A stretch of 64,000 nt of DNA from a bacterium (GTDB taxonomy: Bacteria; Krumholzibacteriota; Krumholzibacteriia; LZORAL124-64-63), in contig JAAEQC010000199.1 in the NCBI GenBank assembly GCA_024231905.1, positions 1 to 64,000 on the forward strand. The letters are read 5' to 3'. The notes beneath the pieces are model-generated. The model ran no database searches. It was not told where the DNA came from and worked only from the letters and a program-made list of their open reading frames with translations. A program made the translations under genes and the position numbers. Positions 36,009-45,012 of this stretch are shown here, piece by piece (the stretch's first letter is position 1; each line of letters begins with the position of its first letter).

Positions 36009-37486
36009 TGGACGGCTCCTTCTCGGTTGTCATCGGTGGCGACGGCGGTCGCGGCCTCCCAGGGACCACCCAGGGCCAGGATCAGGTCGACCCGGGCGGC
36101 GCGCCGTTGGCGCTGGGTGGCCAGGAGCTGGCTCTCGGCGTTGAAAAGGCGGCGCTGGGACTCGAGGGTGACCAACAGGGGGTCGAGCCCGCGACGGTAA
36201 CGTTCCTCAGCCAGATGGACCGAGCGGCGGGCCTGGTCGGCGGAGGCGGTCAGATCCTCCTCCTGCCGGGACTGGAAGACCTCGCGGTCCAGGGCGTTCT
36301 CCACTTCGGCAAAGGCTCGCAGCACGGCCGCCTGGTAGGCGGCGGCGGCGCGGGCGGACCTGGCCTCAGCTGCCTTGATCTGGGCTTGGGTGGCGCCACG
36401 GTTGATCAGGGGCATGACCAGGTTGCCCACCAGGGACCAGGCGTCGCTGGCGGAGGTGAACAGGTCCTCGAACTCGCGGCTCTTGGATCCGCCTTCGGCT
36501 GTGAGCGCGATGCGGGGGTAGAGGGCGGCCTTGGCCTGGCCAATGCGGGCGGTGTTGGCCGCCAGCTGGGCCTCGGCGGCCAGCAGATCCGGGCGCCGGT
36601 CCAGCAGTTCGGACGGCAGGCCGGCAGGGACCGGGGCCAGGGGCTCGGGCATGGCCGTGGTCGAGCCGTCGTTCATAGCCTCGGCGTCGCTGGCCACGAG
36701 TTCACCCGCCGGGTAACGCCCCACCAGGATCTCCAGCCGCCTGCGAGCCGCCACCAGTTGCTCCTGGAAGGCGGGCAACTGGGCCCGGGCGGACGAGAGA
36801 TTCTGGCCTGCCAGGTGAAGGTCCAGGGCGCTCACCAGTCCGCGACGGTAGCGTTCCTGCACGGTGGCCAGGCTGCTGGCGAAGCTGTCGACAGTGCGCT
36901 CGGTGAGGGCCACCTGCTGCCGCAGTTCGTGGATCTGCAGCCAGGTGCGGACCACGTCGGCGATGAGGGTCTGGACCACCGTGCGCCGGTTCTGTTCGCT
37001 CGCCAGCAGGTCGGCCACGGCGGCCTCCTTGCCGCGGGAGAGTTGACCCCACAGGTCGAGCTCGTAGCGCATGGTCGCGGTAGCGGCGAAGGAGTTGGTG
37101 TACAGGGGACCGAAGGACAGCTGCTGTTCGCTGCTCTTGGAGCGCGTGGCGGTGCCGCCGATCTCGATGCTCGGCCAGCGCGCGGACTCGGCTCCGCCCG
37201 CGGCGGCCCGGGCCTCCAGCACCGAGGCCACGGCTTGGGCCAGCTCGTGGTTGCGGACCAGGGCGCTGTCCACCAGGGCGTTCAGGGTGACGTCCTCGAA
37301 TTCTTCCCACCAGCGCCAGGACGCCCCGCTCCCGTCGCCGGACGGCAGGGCGTCGTCCATGGTGGCGGCCTTCCACTCTACCGGCGGAGGAGCTTCCAGG
37401 TCCGGACGTTCGTAGTCGGGGCCCACGGCGCAGCCGGCCAGGAGGACGGCGGCCAGGGCGGTGACGAGGGAGACGGCCCGCGTCAT
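36005..37486 (-). CDS. Outer-membrane efflux lipoprotein (NodT/TolC family)
   Basis: A 493-residue protein. Start ATG 37486 with GGAGG nine bases upstream; the longer frame to 37645 is not needed. It has a lipoprotein signal with LLAGC at residues 16-20 and the NodT-type opening CAVGPDYERPDLEAPP. The two efflux repeats are visible: LVDSALVRNHELAQAVASVLEARAAAG and LLDRRPDLLAAEAQLAANTARIGQAKAALYPRIAL, each followed by long helices. It is the channel part of the tripartite pump with the adjacent MFP and RND genes. Confidence 0.94.
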   Translation of the reverse strand: MTRAVSLVTALAAVLLAGCAVGPDYERPDLEAPPPVEWKAATMDDALPSGDGSGASWRWWEEFEDVTLNALVDSALVRNHELAQAVASVLEARAAAGGAESARWPSIEIGGTATRSKSSEQQLSFGPLYTNSFAATATMRYELDLWGQLSRGKEAAVADLLASEQNRRTVVQTLIADVVRTWLQIHELRQQVALTERTVDSFASSLATVQERYRRGLVSALDLHLAGQNLSSARAQLPAFQEQLVAARRRLEILVGRYPAGELVASDAEAMNDGSTTAMPEPLAPVPAGLPSELLDRRPDLLAAEAQLAANTARIGQAKAALYPRIALTAEGGSKSREFEDLFTSASDAWSLVGNLVMPLINRGATQAQIKAAEARSARAAAAYQAAVLRAFAEVENALDREVFQSRQEEDLTASADQARRSVHLAEERYRRGLDPLLVTLESQRRLFNAESQLLATQRQRRAARVDLILALGGPWEAATAVATDDNREGAVQ

Positions 37487-38178
37487 GGCGTGACCTCCGG
37501 GTGCATGCCGTCGACGGCGGCGGTGGAGAAACGGGTGATGTGGTCGGTGACCGCGGACACGAATTCGTCCATGGGCGCGTCGAGGACGGGAAACGCCAGG
37601 ATCATGAAGGACCGGGTGTCGTCCGCGGGATCCAGGGAGTCGCACTTGACCCGTCGCATGATGAAGTGATGGATCTGGCCCACGACGCTGGCGATGAGCC
37701 AGTTGACGTCTTCCTGACGGAGACTGGGGCGGGCCGCCAGCATGGCTGCGGAGAAGGCCGCGAAGATGGGGGCGATCATCTCCTTGAAGAAGACCATGTG
37801 CCGCGTGTTGTAGTTGGAATGCATCTCACGGGTGATGAGCGCCATGATACGCATACCCCCGTCCTGGACGAGGGCCCCTTCCAGGTAGGAACCGACGATG
37901 GCGCGGATGATGGCAGCCAACTCCGGGCGTTCCTCAGCACGGGCCATGACCTCGGCCAGGGAGGCCAGGGTCGTGTCCTTCTGGCCCATGAATCGCCGCC
38001 GGATAACCTCGTGGAAGAGGTTCTCTTTGCCCTGAAAATGGTAGTTCACGGCGGCCACATTCACATCTGCGACAGCGGCCAGGTCGCGAACCGAAACTTC
38101 GTCGAACCCATTGTCGGCGAAGAGTTTCTCGGCGGCGTCGAGCAGGCGGGTCTTCGTGGATTGCTTGTCGTCGGTCAC
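37483..38178 (-). CDS. TetR/AcrR-family transcriptional regulator of the efflux operon
   Basis: A 231-residue regulator. GTG 38178 (VTDDKQSTKTRLLDAAEKLFADNGFDEVSVRDLAA) with GGAGG seven bases upstream is a better start than the long extension to 38325. The N-terminal HTH reads DVNVAAVNYHFQGKENLFHEVIRRR, the TetR-type recognition helix (YYHFxSKxxL pattern). The C-terminal ligand domain includes VGQIHHFIMRRV and DAPMDEFVSAVTDHI, like CerR-type C-terminal domains. Its stop overlaps the tolC start (ATGA), so it is transcribed with the pump and probably represses its own operon through the inverted repeat upstream. Confidence 0.9.
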   Translation of the reverse strand: MTDDKQSTKTRLLDAAEKLFADNGFDEVSVRDLAAVADVNVAAVNYHFQGKENLFHEVIRRRFMGQKDTTLASLAEVMARAEERPELAAIIRAIVGSYLEGALVQDGGMRIMALITREMHSNYNTRHMVFFKEMIAPIFAAFSAAMLAARPSLRQEDVNWLIASVVGQIHHFIMRRVKCDSLDPADDTRSFMILAFPVLDAPMDEFVSAVTDHITRFSTAAVDGMHPEVTP

Positions 38179-38198
38179 GTTTGCCTCCGTTGAAACGC

Positions 38199-38241
38199 AT
38201 GATTCAAACGACAGAATAAAACACATGTTTGAATTATGCAA
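38199..38241 (-). promoter_or_regulatory. Promoter and TetR-type operator of the efflux operon
   Basis: ATGATTCAAAC (38199-38209) and GTTTGAATTAT (38227-38237) form an inverted repeat with 10 of 11 positions complementary. On the minus strand, TTGCAT (38241-38236), a 17-base spacer and TATTCT (38218-38213) form a promoter whose -35 is overlapped by one half-site and whose start region is overlapped by the other. A repressor bound here would block transcription, fitting autoregulation by the TetR protein. Confidence 0.6.
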
Positions 38242-38293
38242 GCAGATTCTGGTGCGGTATCCACCGAAGGAGGGCAGCGCGACCGTTCGAGGC

Positions 38294-40618
38294 CTACGGT
38301 GACATGGAGTACGGCCGGGCGGCATCGGCGCCGGCGGAGTCCGGCCGGGCGCTCATCACGAAGCGCAATTCGCCGCCCCGCATCACTTCCTCGTGGGTGA
38401 TGAAAAGCCGGTCGAGGCGCTGGCCGTCGAGCCGTACCTCGCGCACGTAGACGTTCTGCGGCGCCTGGTTCTCGGCCACGACCAAGAAGGTCCGATTCCC
38501 GCCCAGGTCGAGCTCGGCACGCCGGACCGCGGGGCTGCCCAGGACGTACTGGTTGCTGCCGGGGGCGACGGGATAGAAGCCGAGCGCGCTGAACACATAC
38601 CAGGCCGACATCTGCCCGCAGTCGTCGTTGCCGCAAAGGCCGTCGGGAAGGGGACGATACATAGTGGCCATGATCTCGCGGACGCGCTGCTGCGTCTGCC
38701 AGGGTCGGCCGGCAAAGCTGTAGAGGTACGGCACGTGGTGGCTGGGCTCGTTGCCATGCACGTAGTTGCCCATCATCCCGGCCCGGGTGATGTCCTCGTT
38801 GCCGGCTATGCTCGCGTCGTCGACCTGCATGACGAAGAGTCCGTCCAACCAGGTCGTCAGCCGGTCCGGGCCGCCCAGCAGGTCCATGAAGCCGGCGACG
38901 TCGTGGGGAACGTAGAGGGAGTAGTTCCAGGCATTGCCCTCGATGTAGCCCTGGCCGTGGGTGGCCATGGGGTCGAAGTCCGCCGGGAAGCCGCCATCGG
39001 CGTTGCGTGCCCGCAGGAAGCCCGTGGCCGGGTCGAAGAGCGAACGCCAGGAGGCGGCGCGCCGGTCGAACTCGGCTGCCACGTCCGCGCGGCCCATGGC
39101 CTGGGCCATGCGGGCGATGGTCCAGTCGTCGTAGGCGAACTCGAGGGTCTTGGATGCCGAATTCGAGTGCCGGTCGGCAGGCACCCAGCCCAGCTCGCGG
39201 TAGTCTCCAAGGCCGTCGTAACGGTCGAAACCGGCGCTGGCGACCATGGCCTCCAGGGCCTCGTCCGCCGGGAATCCACCCAGCCCTTTGAGGTGAGCGT
39301 CAGCGATTACCGGAACCGCGTGGTACCCGATCATGCACCAGTTCTCGTTGGCATGGTGGGACCACACGGGTAGCACGCCGTGCACGCTCTGCTGCCGGTG
39401 GGCGAGCATGGAGCGGACCATGTGGCGCGTGCGTTCGGGTTGCAGGATCGTCAGCAGGGGATGTTGGGCCCGGTAGGTGTCCCAGAGCGAGAAGATCGTG
39501 TAATTGGTGAAGCCGTCGGCCTGGTGGATGTTTCCGTCGAGACCACGGTAACGCCCGTCCACGTCGGATTGGACGACCGGTCCCAGGTTGCAGTGGTAGA
39601 GCGCGGTGTAGAAGTTGGCCAGGACCGCCGGCTCCGCTTCTATCGCCACCCGGGACAGCTCCTGGTCCCAGCGGTCCCGTGCCGCCTCGCGCACGGCGTC
39701 GAAGTCCCAACCGGGGACCTCGGCCTGCAGGTTGGCCAGGGCGCCGGCGGTGCTCACGCTCGACAGGGCTACCTTCACGACGATCTGTTCGCCCTCTGCG
39801 GTGGTCCAGTCGAAGTGGCACTTGAGGCGCCGCCCGGCTCGTTCTGGGAAGTCCCGATCCTGGTCGAAGCGGCGCCAGAAGCCGCGATATACCTCCTGTT
39901 CGTCATTGCGCAGGCCGTAGGAGCGCACGGGCTTGCTGAACGCCACGGCGAAGTGGAGGACCCGGGATCGTGCCCAGCCCGTCGTCTGCCGCGTGCCCGT
40001 CAACAGGGTGTCGCTCTCCATGCGCACGCTCGACCAGACCGTCTTCCCGGGGAAGTCGTAGATGTTGGCCGTCAGGTCGAGAATGAGGTGGGCGTCGTCG
40101 CTGGCGGGGAACGTGTAACGATGTACGCCCACGCGTTCGGAGGCGGTCAGTTCGACGTCGATCCCGTAGTCGTCCAGGACGACCCGGTAAGAGCCGGGTT
40201 CCGCCGTCTCCCGCTCATGGGCGAAACGCGAGCGGTATCCTGATCCGGGATCCTCCCGTGTGCCGGGTGCGAGTTGCAGATCGCCCACGGTCGGTATGAT
40301 CAGAAGATCGCCCAGGTCGGAATGTCCGGTTCCGTTGAAATGAGTGTGGGCGAAGCCGACGATGGTGCGGTCGTCGTACTGGTAGCCCGCGCAGTATCGG
40401 TAAGTCTCCGGATTGTAGCCCTCGCCGAAGCTGTAGGGGACAAGATCGGTCTCGGGGCTGAGTTGGACGAGACCGAAGGGGACAGTCGCGCCCGGGAATG
40501 TGTGCCCCATGTCGTCGGTCCCCACGAAAGGATCGACGTGGCAGCTGGGGATCTCATCAGCGGTAGCGACGCTGGTGAGGACGAGCAGGGGAATCAAGTG
40601 GAATCGAATGCTGAACAT
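38294..40618 (-). CDS. GH92 family alpha-mannosidase, secreted
   Basis: A 774-residue glycoside hydrolase. Signal peptide (MFSIRFHLIPLLVLTSVATA), then the GH92 beta-sandwich (VDPFVGTDDMGHTFPGATVPFGLVQLSPET, the family hallmark start) and the (alpha/alpha)6 catalytic domain with WDTYRAQHPLLTILQPE, GYHAVPVIADAHLKG, and NDDCGQMSAWYVFSALGFYPVAPGSNQY near the C-terminus. GH92 enzymes are calcium-dependent exo-mannosidases (alpha-1,2/1,3/1,4/1,6) acting on N-glycans and yeast mannan. It would degrade mannose-rich glycans outside the cytoplasm. Start with GGAGGCGCC directly before the ATG. The serpin gene lies 43 bases upstream on the same strand. Confidence 0.95.
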   Translation of the reverse strand: MFSIRFHLIPLLVLTSVATADEIPSCHVDPFVGTDDMGHTFPGATVPFGLVQLSPETDLVPYSFGEGYNPETYRYCAGYQYDDRTIVGFAHTHFNGTGHSDLGDLLIIPTVGDLQLAPGTREDPGSGYRSRFAHERETAEPGSYRVVLDDYGIDVELTASERVGVHRYTFPASDDAHLILDLTANIYDFPGKTVWSSVRMESDTLLTGTRQTTGWARSRVLHFAVAFSKPVRSYGLRNDEQEVYRGFWRRFDQDRDFPERAGRRLKCHFDWTTAEGEQIVVKVALSSVSTAGALANLQAEVPGWDFDAVREAARDRWDQELSRVAIEAEPAVLANFYTALYHCNLGPVVQSDVDGRYRGLDGNIHQADGFTNYTIFSLWDTYRAQHPLLTILQPERTRHMVRSMLAHRQQSVHGVLPVWSHHANENWCMIGYHAVPVIADAHLKGLGGFPADEALEAMVASAGFDRYDGLGDYRELGWVPADRHSNSASKTLEFAYDDWTIARMAQAMGRADVAAEFDRRAASWRSLFDPATGFLRARNADGGFPADFDPMATHGQGYIEGNAWNYSLYVPHDVAGFMDLLGGPDRLTTWLDGLFVMQVDDASIAGNEDITRAGMMGNYVHGNEPSHHVPYLYSFAGRPWQTQQRVREIMATMYRPLPDGLCGNDDCGQMSAWYVFSALGFYPVAPGSNQYVLGSPAVRRAELDLGGNRTFLVVAENQAPQNVYVREVRLDGQRLDRLFITHEEVMRGGELRFVMSARPDSAGADAARPYSMSP

Positions 40619-40661
40619 GGCGCCTCCGGGTGCCGGGATTGTTACCGTCGGTCGTCGCGCG

Positions 40662-41849
40662 TCAGGACCGCGGATCGCTCACCCGCCCCTGGAAGAGCAC
40701 CGTCCCCGTGGGTATGTGCCGGATCAGGAACAGGAACGGCCGGTCCGCCACGAACTCGGCGGCGGGGGGCGGCGGCATGGCGGTGGTCTTCATGATGACC
40801 CCGGTGGCGGCGGCGGCCTCGGTGCCCTTCTCGTCCACGCGGACGTAGGCCTTGTGGACCACATCGTCCACGGCCAGGCCGCCGCCCGAGACCATGCCCG
40901 AGAAGTCGGCGGCGCCGGTGAAGGCGGCCCGCATGCCCAGTCCAACCAGGGTTTCGCGCAGCAGGAATTCGGACGTGAACTCGAACTTGGGCAGCACGAC
41001 CCGGGTGCGCGTCGGCGCAGGGCCGGCGAGCCAGGCGGCCAGGGTATCGGAGTTCAGGCGCCCGGCCAGGCCGTCGAGGCCCTCTTTCGCCGTCGGCAGC
41101 AGCACGATCATCTCCAGAGTGCCGCCCTTGTAGGGCAGGGCCAGCACCTGCAGGCCGGCCGGCGCCGCATACCCGAAGATCGAGGTCTCGGACATCATGG
41201 GCACGTCGGCGGTCGTCCCGTCGGCCAGGTGGAAGGGCCGGGGCCGGGTGTTCTCGGCGGGGAAGCGGATCTGCCAGTCGCCGAGGAAGTAGATGGCGTT
41301 GACGAGCACCAGACGGGTGCTGTGGCCCACCGTGCCCGGCACGAGGAGCTCGGGGATGCGGGCGGCGGTCTGGTCGGACACCCAGGTGTTGATGAGGCCG
41401 CGCGCCCTTTCGGCGTCGGCCCGGTAGTCCACTTCCTCGAAGCCGCCGCGGAAGTGCCGGTCCACGGTGGCCAGGAACTCGGCTCGGAAGCCCAGGCCGG
41501 TCTGGCCGTAGAGGCGGTTGGCCAGGCGGAGGGTGACAGCGTCGTTGCCCTCCAGCAGGGAATCCATGAGCCGGCTGTAGGCGACGGCGTCCCCTTCACT
41601 ACCGGTAAGGTGGAGCACCTGGTCCATCTCGGCGGCGGTTCGGCCCCGGGCGCCGGTGCGGGTCATACCCAGGGCGTAACTGATGCTTGCGGGGGATAGG
41701 AAGAGGTTGCCGTCCTCGGCGTGCAGTGCGTGGTGGAGATCCACGCCGAAGGAGTTCACGGCCGGGGCGATGTCGATCGAACCTCCGCCGAAAGCGGTGA
41801 TGGGCAGGGCGGCGAGCAACAGAGCCGTGGCGATACGAGCGGACTTCAT
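40662..41849 (-). CDS. Serpin (serine protease inhibitor), secreted
   Basis: A 395-residue serpin with a signal peptide (MKSARIATALLLAALPITAFG). Typical segments are NLFLSPASISYALGMTRTGARGRT, LVLVNAIYFLGDWQIRFP, VPMMSE, VVLPKFEFTSEF and the C-terminal FLFLIRHIPTGTVLFQGRVSDP. The reactive-centre loop begins at E340: hinge EKGTEAAAATG has the small residues needed for an inhibitory serpin. Counting P17 from E340 puts P1 at T356 with Ala at P1', which would suggest an elastase- or subtilisin-like target. Bacterial serpins are sporadic, often horizontally acquired. It probably protects the cell or its secreted GH92 from outside proteases. [16 protein letters not shown]. Confidence 0.95.
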   Translation of the reverse strand: MKSARIATALLLAALPITAFGGGSIDIAPAVNSFGVDLHHALHAEDGNLFLSPASISYALGMTRTGARGRTAAEMDQVLHLTGSEGDAVAYSRLMDSLLEGNDAVTLRLANRLYGQTGLGFRAEFLATVDRHFRGGFEEVDYRADAERARGLINTWVSDQTAARIPELLVPGTVGHSTRLVLVNAIYFLGDWQIRFPAENTRPRPFHLADGTTADVPMMSETSIFGYAAPAGLQVLALPYKGGTLEMIVLLPTAKEGLDGLAGRLNSDTLAAWLAGPAPTRTRVVLPKFEFTSEFLLRETLVGLGMRAAFTGAADFSGMVSGGGLAVDDVVHKAYVRVDEKGTEAAAATGVIMKTTAMPPPPAAEFVADRPFLFLIRHIPTGTVLFQGRVSDPRS

Positions 41850-41941
41850 GATTCCCCCTCCTCGTGATAGAGTCGTCCGGCGCGATACCCCGACCGGACA
41901 CCGCGGTTCCCCGAGCCCGAACCAGACCCGAGGAAGATACC

Positions 41942-42628
41942 ATGCCTCAGCGTCACTTCACCCCAGCACTGTTCAGGTATCTGCGCGATCTGGCGGCCCA
42001 TAACGACCGCGAGTGGTTTCAGGCCAACAAGGATCGCTACATCAATGAGTTGCGCGACCCCTGCCTGGAGTTCATCACCGACTTCGGCGCCCGCCTGGCG
42101 CGCATCAGTCCCCATTTCCGGTCCGATCCCCGGCCCTCGGGCGGCTCCCTGTTCCGCATCTACCGCGACGTGCGCTTCAGCCACGATAAGAGCCCCTACA
42201 AGACCCACGCTGGGCTGCATTTCCGCCACGTGGCCGGCAAGAACGCCTACACGCCGGGATTCTATCTCCACCTGGAACCGGGCGCCTGCATGGTGGGGCT
42301 GGGACTGTGGCATCCGGACAACAAGACCCTCAAGCCCATCCGCGACCTCATGGTCGCCGATCCCGAGTGCTGGCGCCGCGCCGTGGGTAGCAAGGCCTTC
42401 GGTCAGCGCTTCCAAGTGGCCGGCGAAAGCCTCAAGCGGGTGCCGCGGGGCTACGATCCGGACCATCCCTTGGCCGAGGTCCTCAAGCTCAAGGACATCA
42501 CCGCTTTCACGACACTCACCCAGAAGAATGTCACCACCGCCGGTTTCGTTGATGCCTTCGCGCGGGACTGCCGGGACGGAGCGCCGCTGGTGAAATTCAT
42601 CTGCGAGGCCCTGGACCAGCCCTTCTAG
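41942..42628 (+). CDS. DUF2461 / TIGR02453 family protein
   Basis: A 228-residue protein. Start ATG 41942 (MPQRHFTPALFRYLRDLAAHNDREWFQANKDRY) with GAGGAA upstream; the extension to 41864 is not needed. DREWFQANKDRY, LFRIYRDVRFSHDKSPYKTHAGLHFRH and PGFYLHLEPGACMVGLGLW are family signatures of the DUF2461 group, whose function is unknown. A 92-base gap shared with the serpin start holds the divergent promoter. A strong terminator follows. Confidence 0.92.
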   Translation: MPQRHFTPALFRYLRDLAAHNDREWFQANKDRYINELRDPCLEFITDFGARLARISPHFRSDPRPSGGSLFRIYRDVRFSHDKSPYKTHAGLHFRHVAGKNAYTPGFYLHLEPGACMVGLGLWHPDNKTLKPIRDLMVADPECWRRAVGSKAFGQRFQVAGESLKRVPRGYDPDHPLAEVLKLKDITAFTTLTQKNVTTAGFVDAFARDCRDGAPLVKFICEALDQPF

Positions 42629-42647
42629 GGCCCCTCCCCTTAATGCG

Positions 42648-42680
42648 ACGGCCCCGGATCCTGGTCGGATCCGGGGCCGT
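42648..42680. terminator. Bidirectional intrinsic terminator
   Basis: A perfect 14-bp stem, ACGGCCCCGGATCC (42648-42661) with its complement (42667-42680), loop TGGTC. It lies between the convergent DUF2461 gene and the large secreted protein gene and can stop both. Confidence 0.7.
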
Positions 42681-42715
42681 TCGCCGGTCGAGCGGAGTCG
42701 AGACTCCGCGACGCC

Positions 42716-44695
42716 TTACTTCACCAGGGCCACCTTGCGGACCTGCATGACTTCGGCGCCGATGCGCAGACGGGCGAAGTACGTGCCGGAAGCCAGGTGG
42801 CTGCCGGCGTCGTTCTTGCCGTCCCATTCGAAGGTGTAGTCGGCCGCGGGCAGGCGGTCCGAGACCAGGGTCCGGACCTTCTCGCCGCGGATGTTGTAGA
42901 AGTTCAGTTGCACGAGTTCGTCACGGTTGACGGCGAAGCTGATCTTCGTGGTCGGGTTGAAGGGGTTCGGGTAGATCTTCTGGAAACCACCCGCGGACAC
43001 GACGGTCGGCGTGTCGTCGCCCACGGCGGTGGCGCCGGAGAGGACAATGAACGCGTCGCTGATCGGCACGATCTTGCGATCGCCGTAGTCGTAGTCCATG
43101 AAGCCTTCGAGGGTGAGGATGTCACCGAGGATGGGCTGGTAGGCCAGCGTCACCAACGGCCCCACGATCACGGTGTCTCCGGCGGCCGTGAACTTGTCGC
43201 ACACGGTGTAGTCGCCGTAGCCCAGGGTGTCGGCCACGGTGGAGGTGTGGGTCTTGACCCAGACGCTCTCGTAGGCCTCGCCCAGGTTGCCGGTGCCGTC
43301 ATCGACAGCCCACAAGTCGTCGCCGAGGATCCGCGTCCGGACGACCTCGGGCTCGGGCAGGGTGTTGCCGAAGCTGACCAGATTGATGGCGTTGCCCGTA
43401 TGGGGCAGGACCTGGCTCAGACCGAAGTACTCGTTGCCGGTGCCGCCCACCTGCACCAGGTCGCCCCGGTAGTAGGTGCCCTGGGCGCTGCCCTCGTAGA
43501 TGAGCAGTCCGCCGAAGGTGTAGTCGCCGGTGGCCGGGTTCGCGTCGGCCTCCTGCATGATGAACTTGGAGTTGGCGCCCGCCTGGCCCGTGCCGGCGGT
43601 GATGATGCCTTCCACGTTCACGAACAGGCCGTTGTAGTTGTTGGCCTGGCTGGAGCTGTCCGGATGGACCGTGCACATGTCGTAGATGCTCACGATGCCG
43701 ATGAAGACCGTGTAGTAACCGGTCGGGGCATTGCCCGGGTTGGTCACGGTCTGGGCGCCGGTGTCGGTGGCTTCCACGTAGAAGTCGACCAGCTCGCTGG
43801 TCTGGCCGGGGATGGTGCCGTCCCAGGCGTCGCCGCCTGTAGTCGCCATGGCCACGGAGCTCCAGCTACCGGGAGTCAGACCTTCGTTGTCGTTGGTCCG
43901 GTAGTAGAGGGTGGCCGAAGTCACGCCATTGTCGTCCGAAATGTCGGCGGTGACGACGATCGGATCGTTGGCCATGGGCACCCAATTCGTGCATTCGATG
44001 TTCTGGATCACAGGTAGGGTGTCACCGAGTGGGTTCTCGATCAGGTCAGCCTGCATCCGGGCCTTGATTTCAATGAGGCCACTGTAGTTAACGACCGCAC
44101 CCTGGGCCTGGTAGACGTCACCGACATCGATGGCCGTCATGTCGATCATCGTGTCTTTGTCGATGAAGATCATGAGAGTATCGGTCGTGCCGTCGATGAT
44201 CCGAAAATCGCCATTGGAAACACCAGGCGAGCCAGGATTGATATCAACAACGGTGCCTACGGTCTGTGCAAACGTACCGACCGTCTCGTAGTCAGGACTC
44301 ATCACTTCAGGAACAGTCATGACCACAGGTGTAAGTGGCACACCGGTGGCGGGCGAGATGCTGGCGCCCGACAAATCGATCTCACTGCCATTGAAGGAAT
44401 CCACCGTTCCCGTAACTTCGATCTCATCGCCCACGACAAGGCCGGTGCCGGACAGGTAGAAGGTGAGGCCGCCCGTGGCGTCCATGATGTAGTGAGAACC
44501 TCCATTGAAGGTTCCCGGCTGAACGTAGATAGTGCCGGTGACGGTCACCAGCTGGCTAACGAGAGGGCTGTCGGGCACGCCCGCAGCCGTATAACGCTGA
44601 ATTTCATCGCAGGTCGCCGGTGTCTGGGCCACCGCCGCACCGCTGATCATCACGAGGCACATGGTAAGCGCCGCGCGGAAAAGATGCGTCCTCAT
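42716..44695 (-). CDS. Large secreted multidomain protein with FlgD-like/T9SS-type C-terminal domain
   Basis: A 659-residue protein starting at 44695 (MRTHLFRAALTMCLVMISGAAVAQ; GGAGAC seven bases upstream). Domains: OB-fold-like beta segments at the start (LVTVTGTIYVQPGTFNGGSHYIMDATGGL, VVGDEIEVTGTVDSFNGSE, YhcR-like), an Ig-like domain (PVIQNIECTNWVPMANDPIVVTADISD...YYRT), a second OB-like part (FVNVEGIITAGTGQAG...), then the C-terminal domain GGFQKIYPNPFNPTTKISFAVNRDELVQL...YNIRGEKVRTLVSDRLPAADYTFEWDGKNDAG, a FlgD-type Ig-like sorting domain as in T9SS cargo of FCB bacteria. Likely exported and surface-linked. Function unknown. Confidence 0.8.
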   Translation of the reverse strand: MRTHLFRAALTMCLVMISGAAVAQTPATCDEIQRYTAAGVPDSPLVSQLVTVTGTIYVQPGTFNGGSHYIMDATGGLTFYLSGTGLVVGDEIEVTGTVDSFNGSEIDLSGASISPATGVPLTPVVMTVPEVMSPDYETVGTFAQTVGTVVDINPGSPGVSNGDFRIIDGTTDTLMIFIDKDTMIDMTAIDVGDVYQAQGAVVNYSGLIEIKARMQADLIENPLGDTLPVIQNIECTNWVPMANDPIVVTADISDDNGVTSATLYYRTNDNEGLTPGSWSSVAMATTGGDAWDGTIPGQTSELVDFYVEATDTGAQTVTNPGNAPTGYYTVFIGIVSIYDMCTVHPDSSSQANNYNGLFVNVEGIITAGTGQAGANSKFIMQEADANPATGDYTFGGLLIYEGSAQGTYYRGDLVQVGGTGNEYFGLSQVLPHTGNAINLVSFGNTLPEPEVVRTRILGDDLWAVDDGTGNLGEAYESVWVKTHTSTVADTLGYGDYTVCDKFTAAGDTVIVGPLVTLAYQPILGDILTLEGFMDYDYGDRKIVPISDAFIVLSGATAVGDDTPTVVSAGGFQKIYPNPFNPTTKISFAVNRDELVQLNFYNIRGEKVRTLVSDRLPAADYTFEWDGKNDAGSHLASGTYFARLRIGAEVMQVRKVALVK

Positions 44696-45012
44696 CTTTT
44701 CTGTCTCCTTCGCATCAGGGGGTCTTGGAGCTCGGTTGCTCTCACTCGAAATCCGGGTGTCAAGTGAATGGACTCGATGAGTGGAAAGCGAGCGCAAGTG
44801 ATGGAGACTTTCCGGTATCTGTTTTCCGCGAGCCGGGACCGGTTCGCGTGGCCTCACCTCCCCTGTCCAAATGTTCCTGAAACATTCTGAACCTAAAGTT
44901 CAAAACGACCGGTCTGGACCGGTCCGTTGAATGGCTGAGTAGTGTACCACAAGTTCCATCTCATGGTCGATATATCAGGTCAATATGGCGTAAAAATCTC
45001 CCTCGATAAAGA
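44696..45012. other. Intergenic region upstream of the secreted protein gene
   Basis: The 317-base gap has no coding sequence I can support. It holds the promoter of the 42716 gene. A repeated GACCGGTC-TG-GACCGGTC lies near its middle (44908-44925), and an AT-rich end with AATCT/AGATT hairpin potential could terminate the gpmI transcript. Confidence 0.55.
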
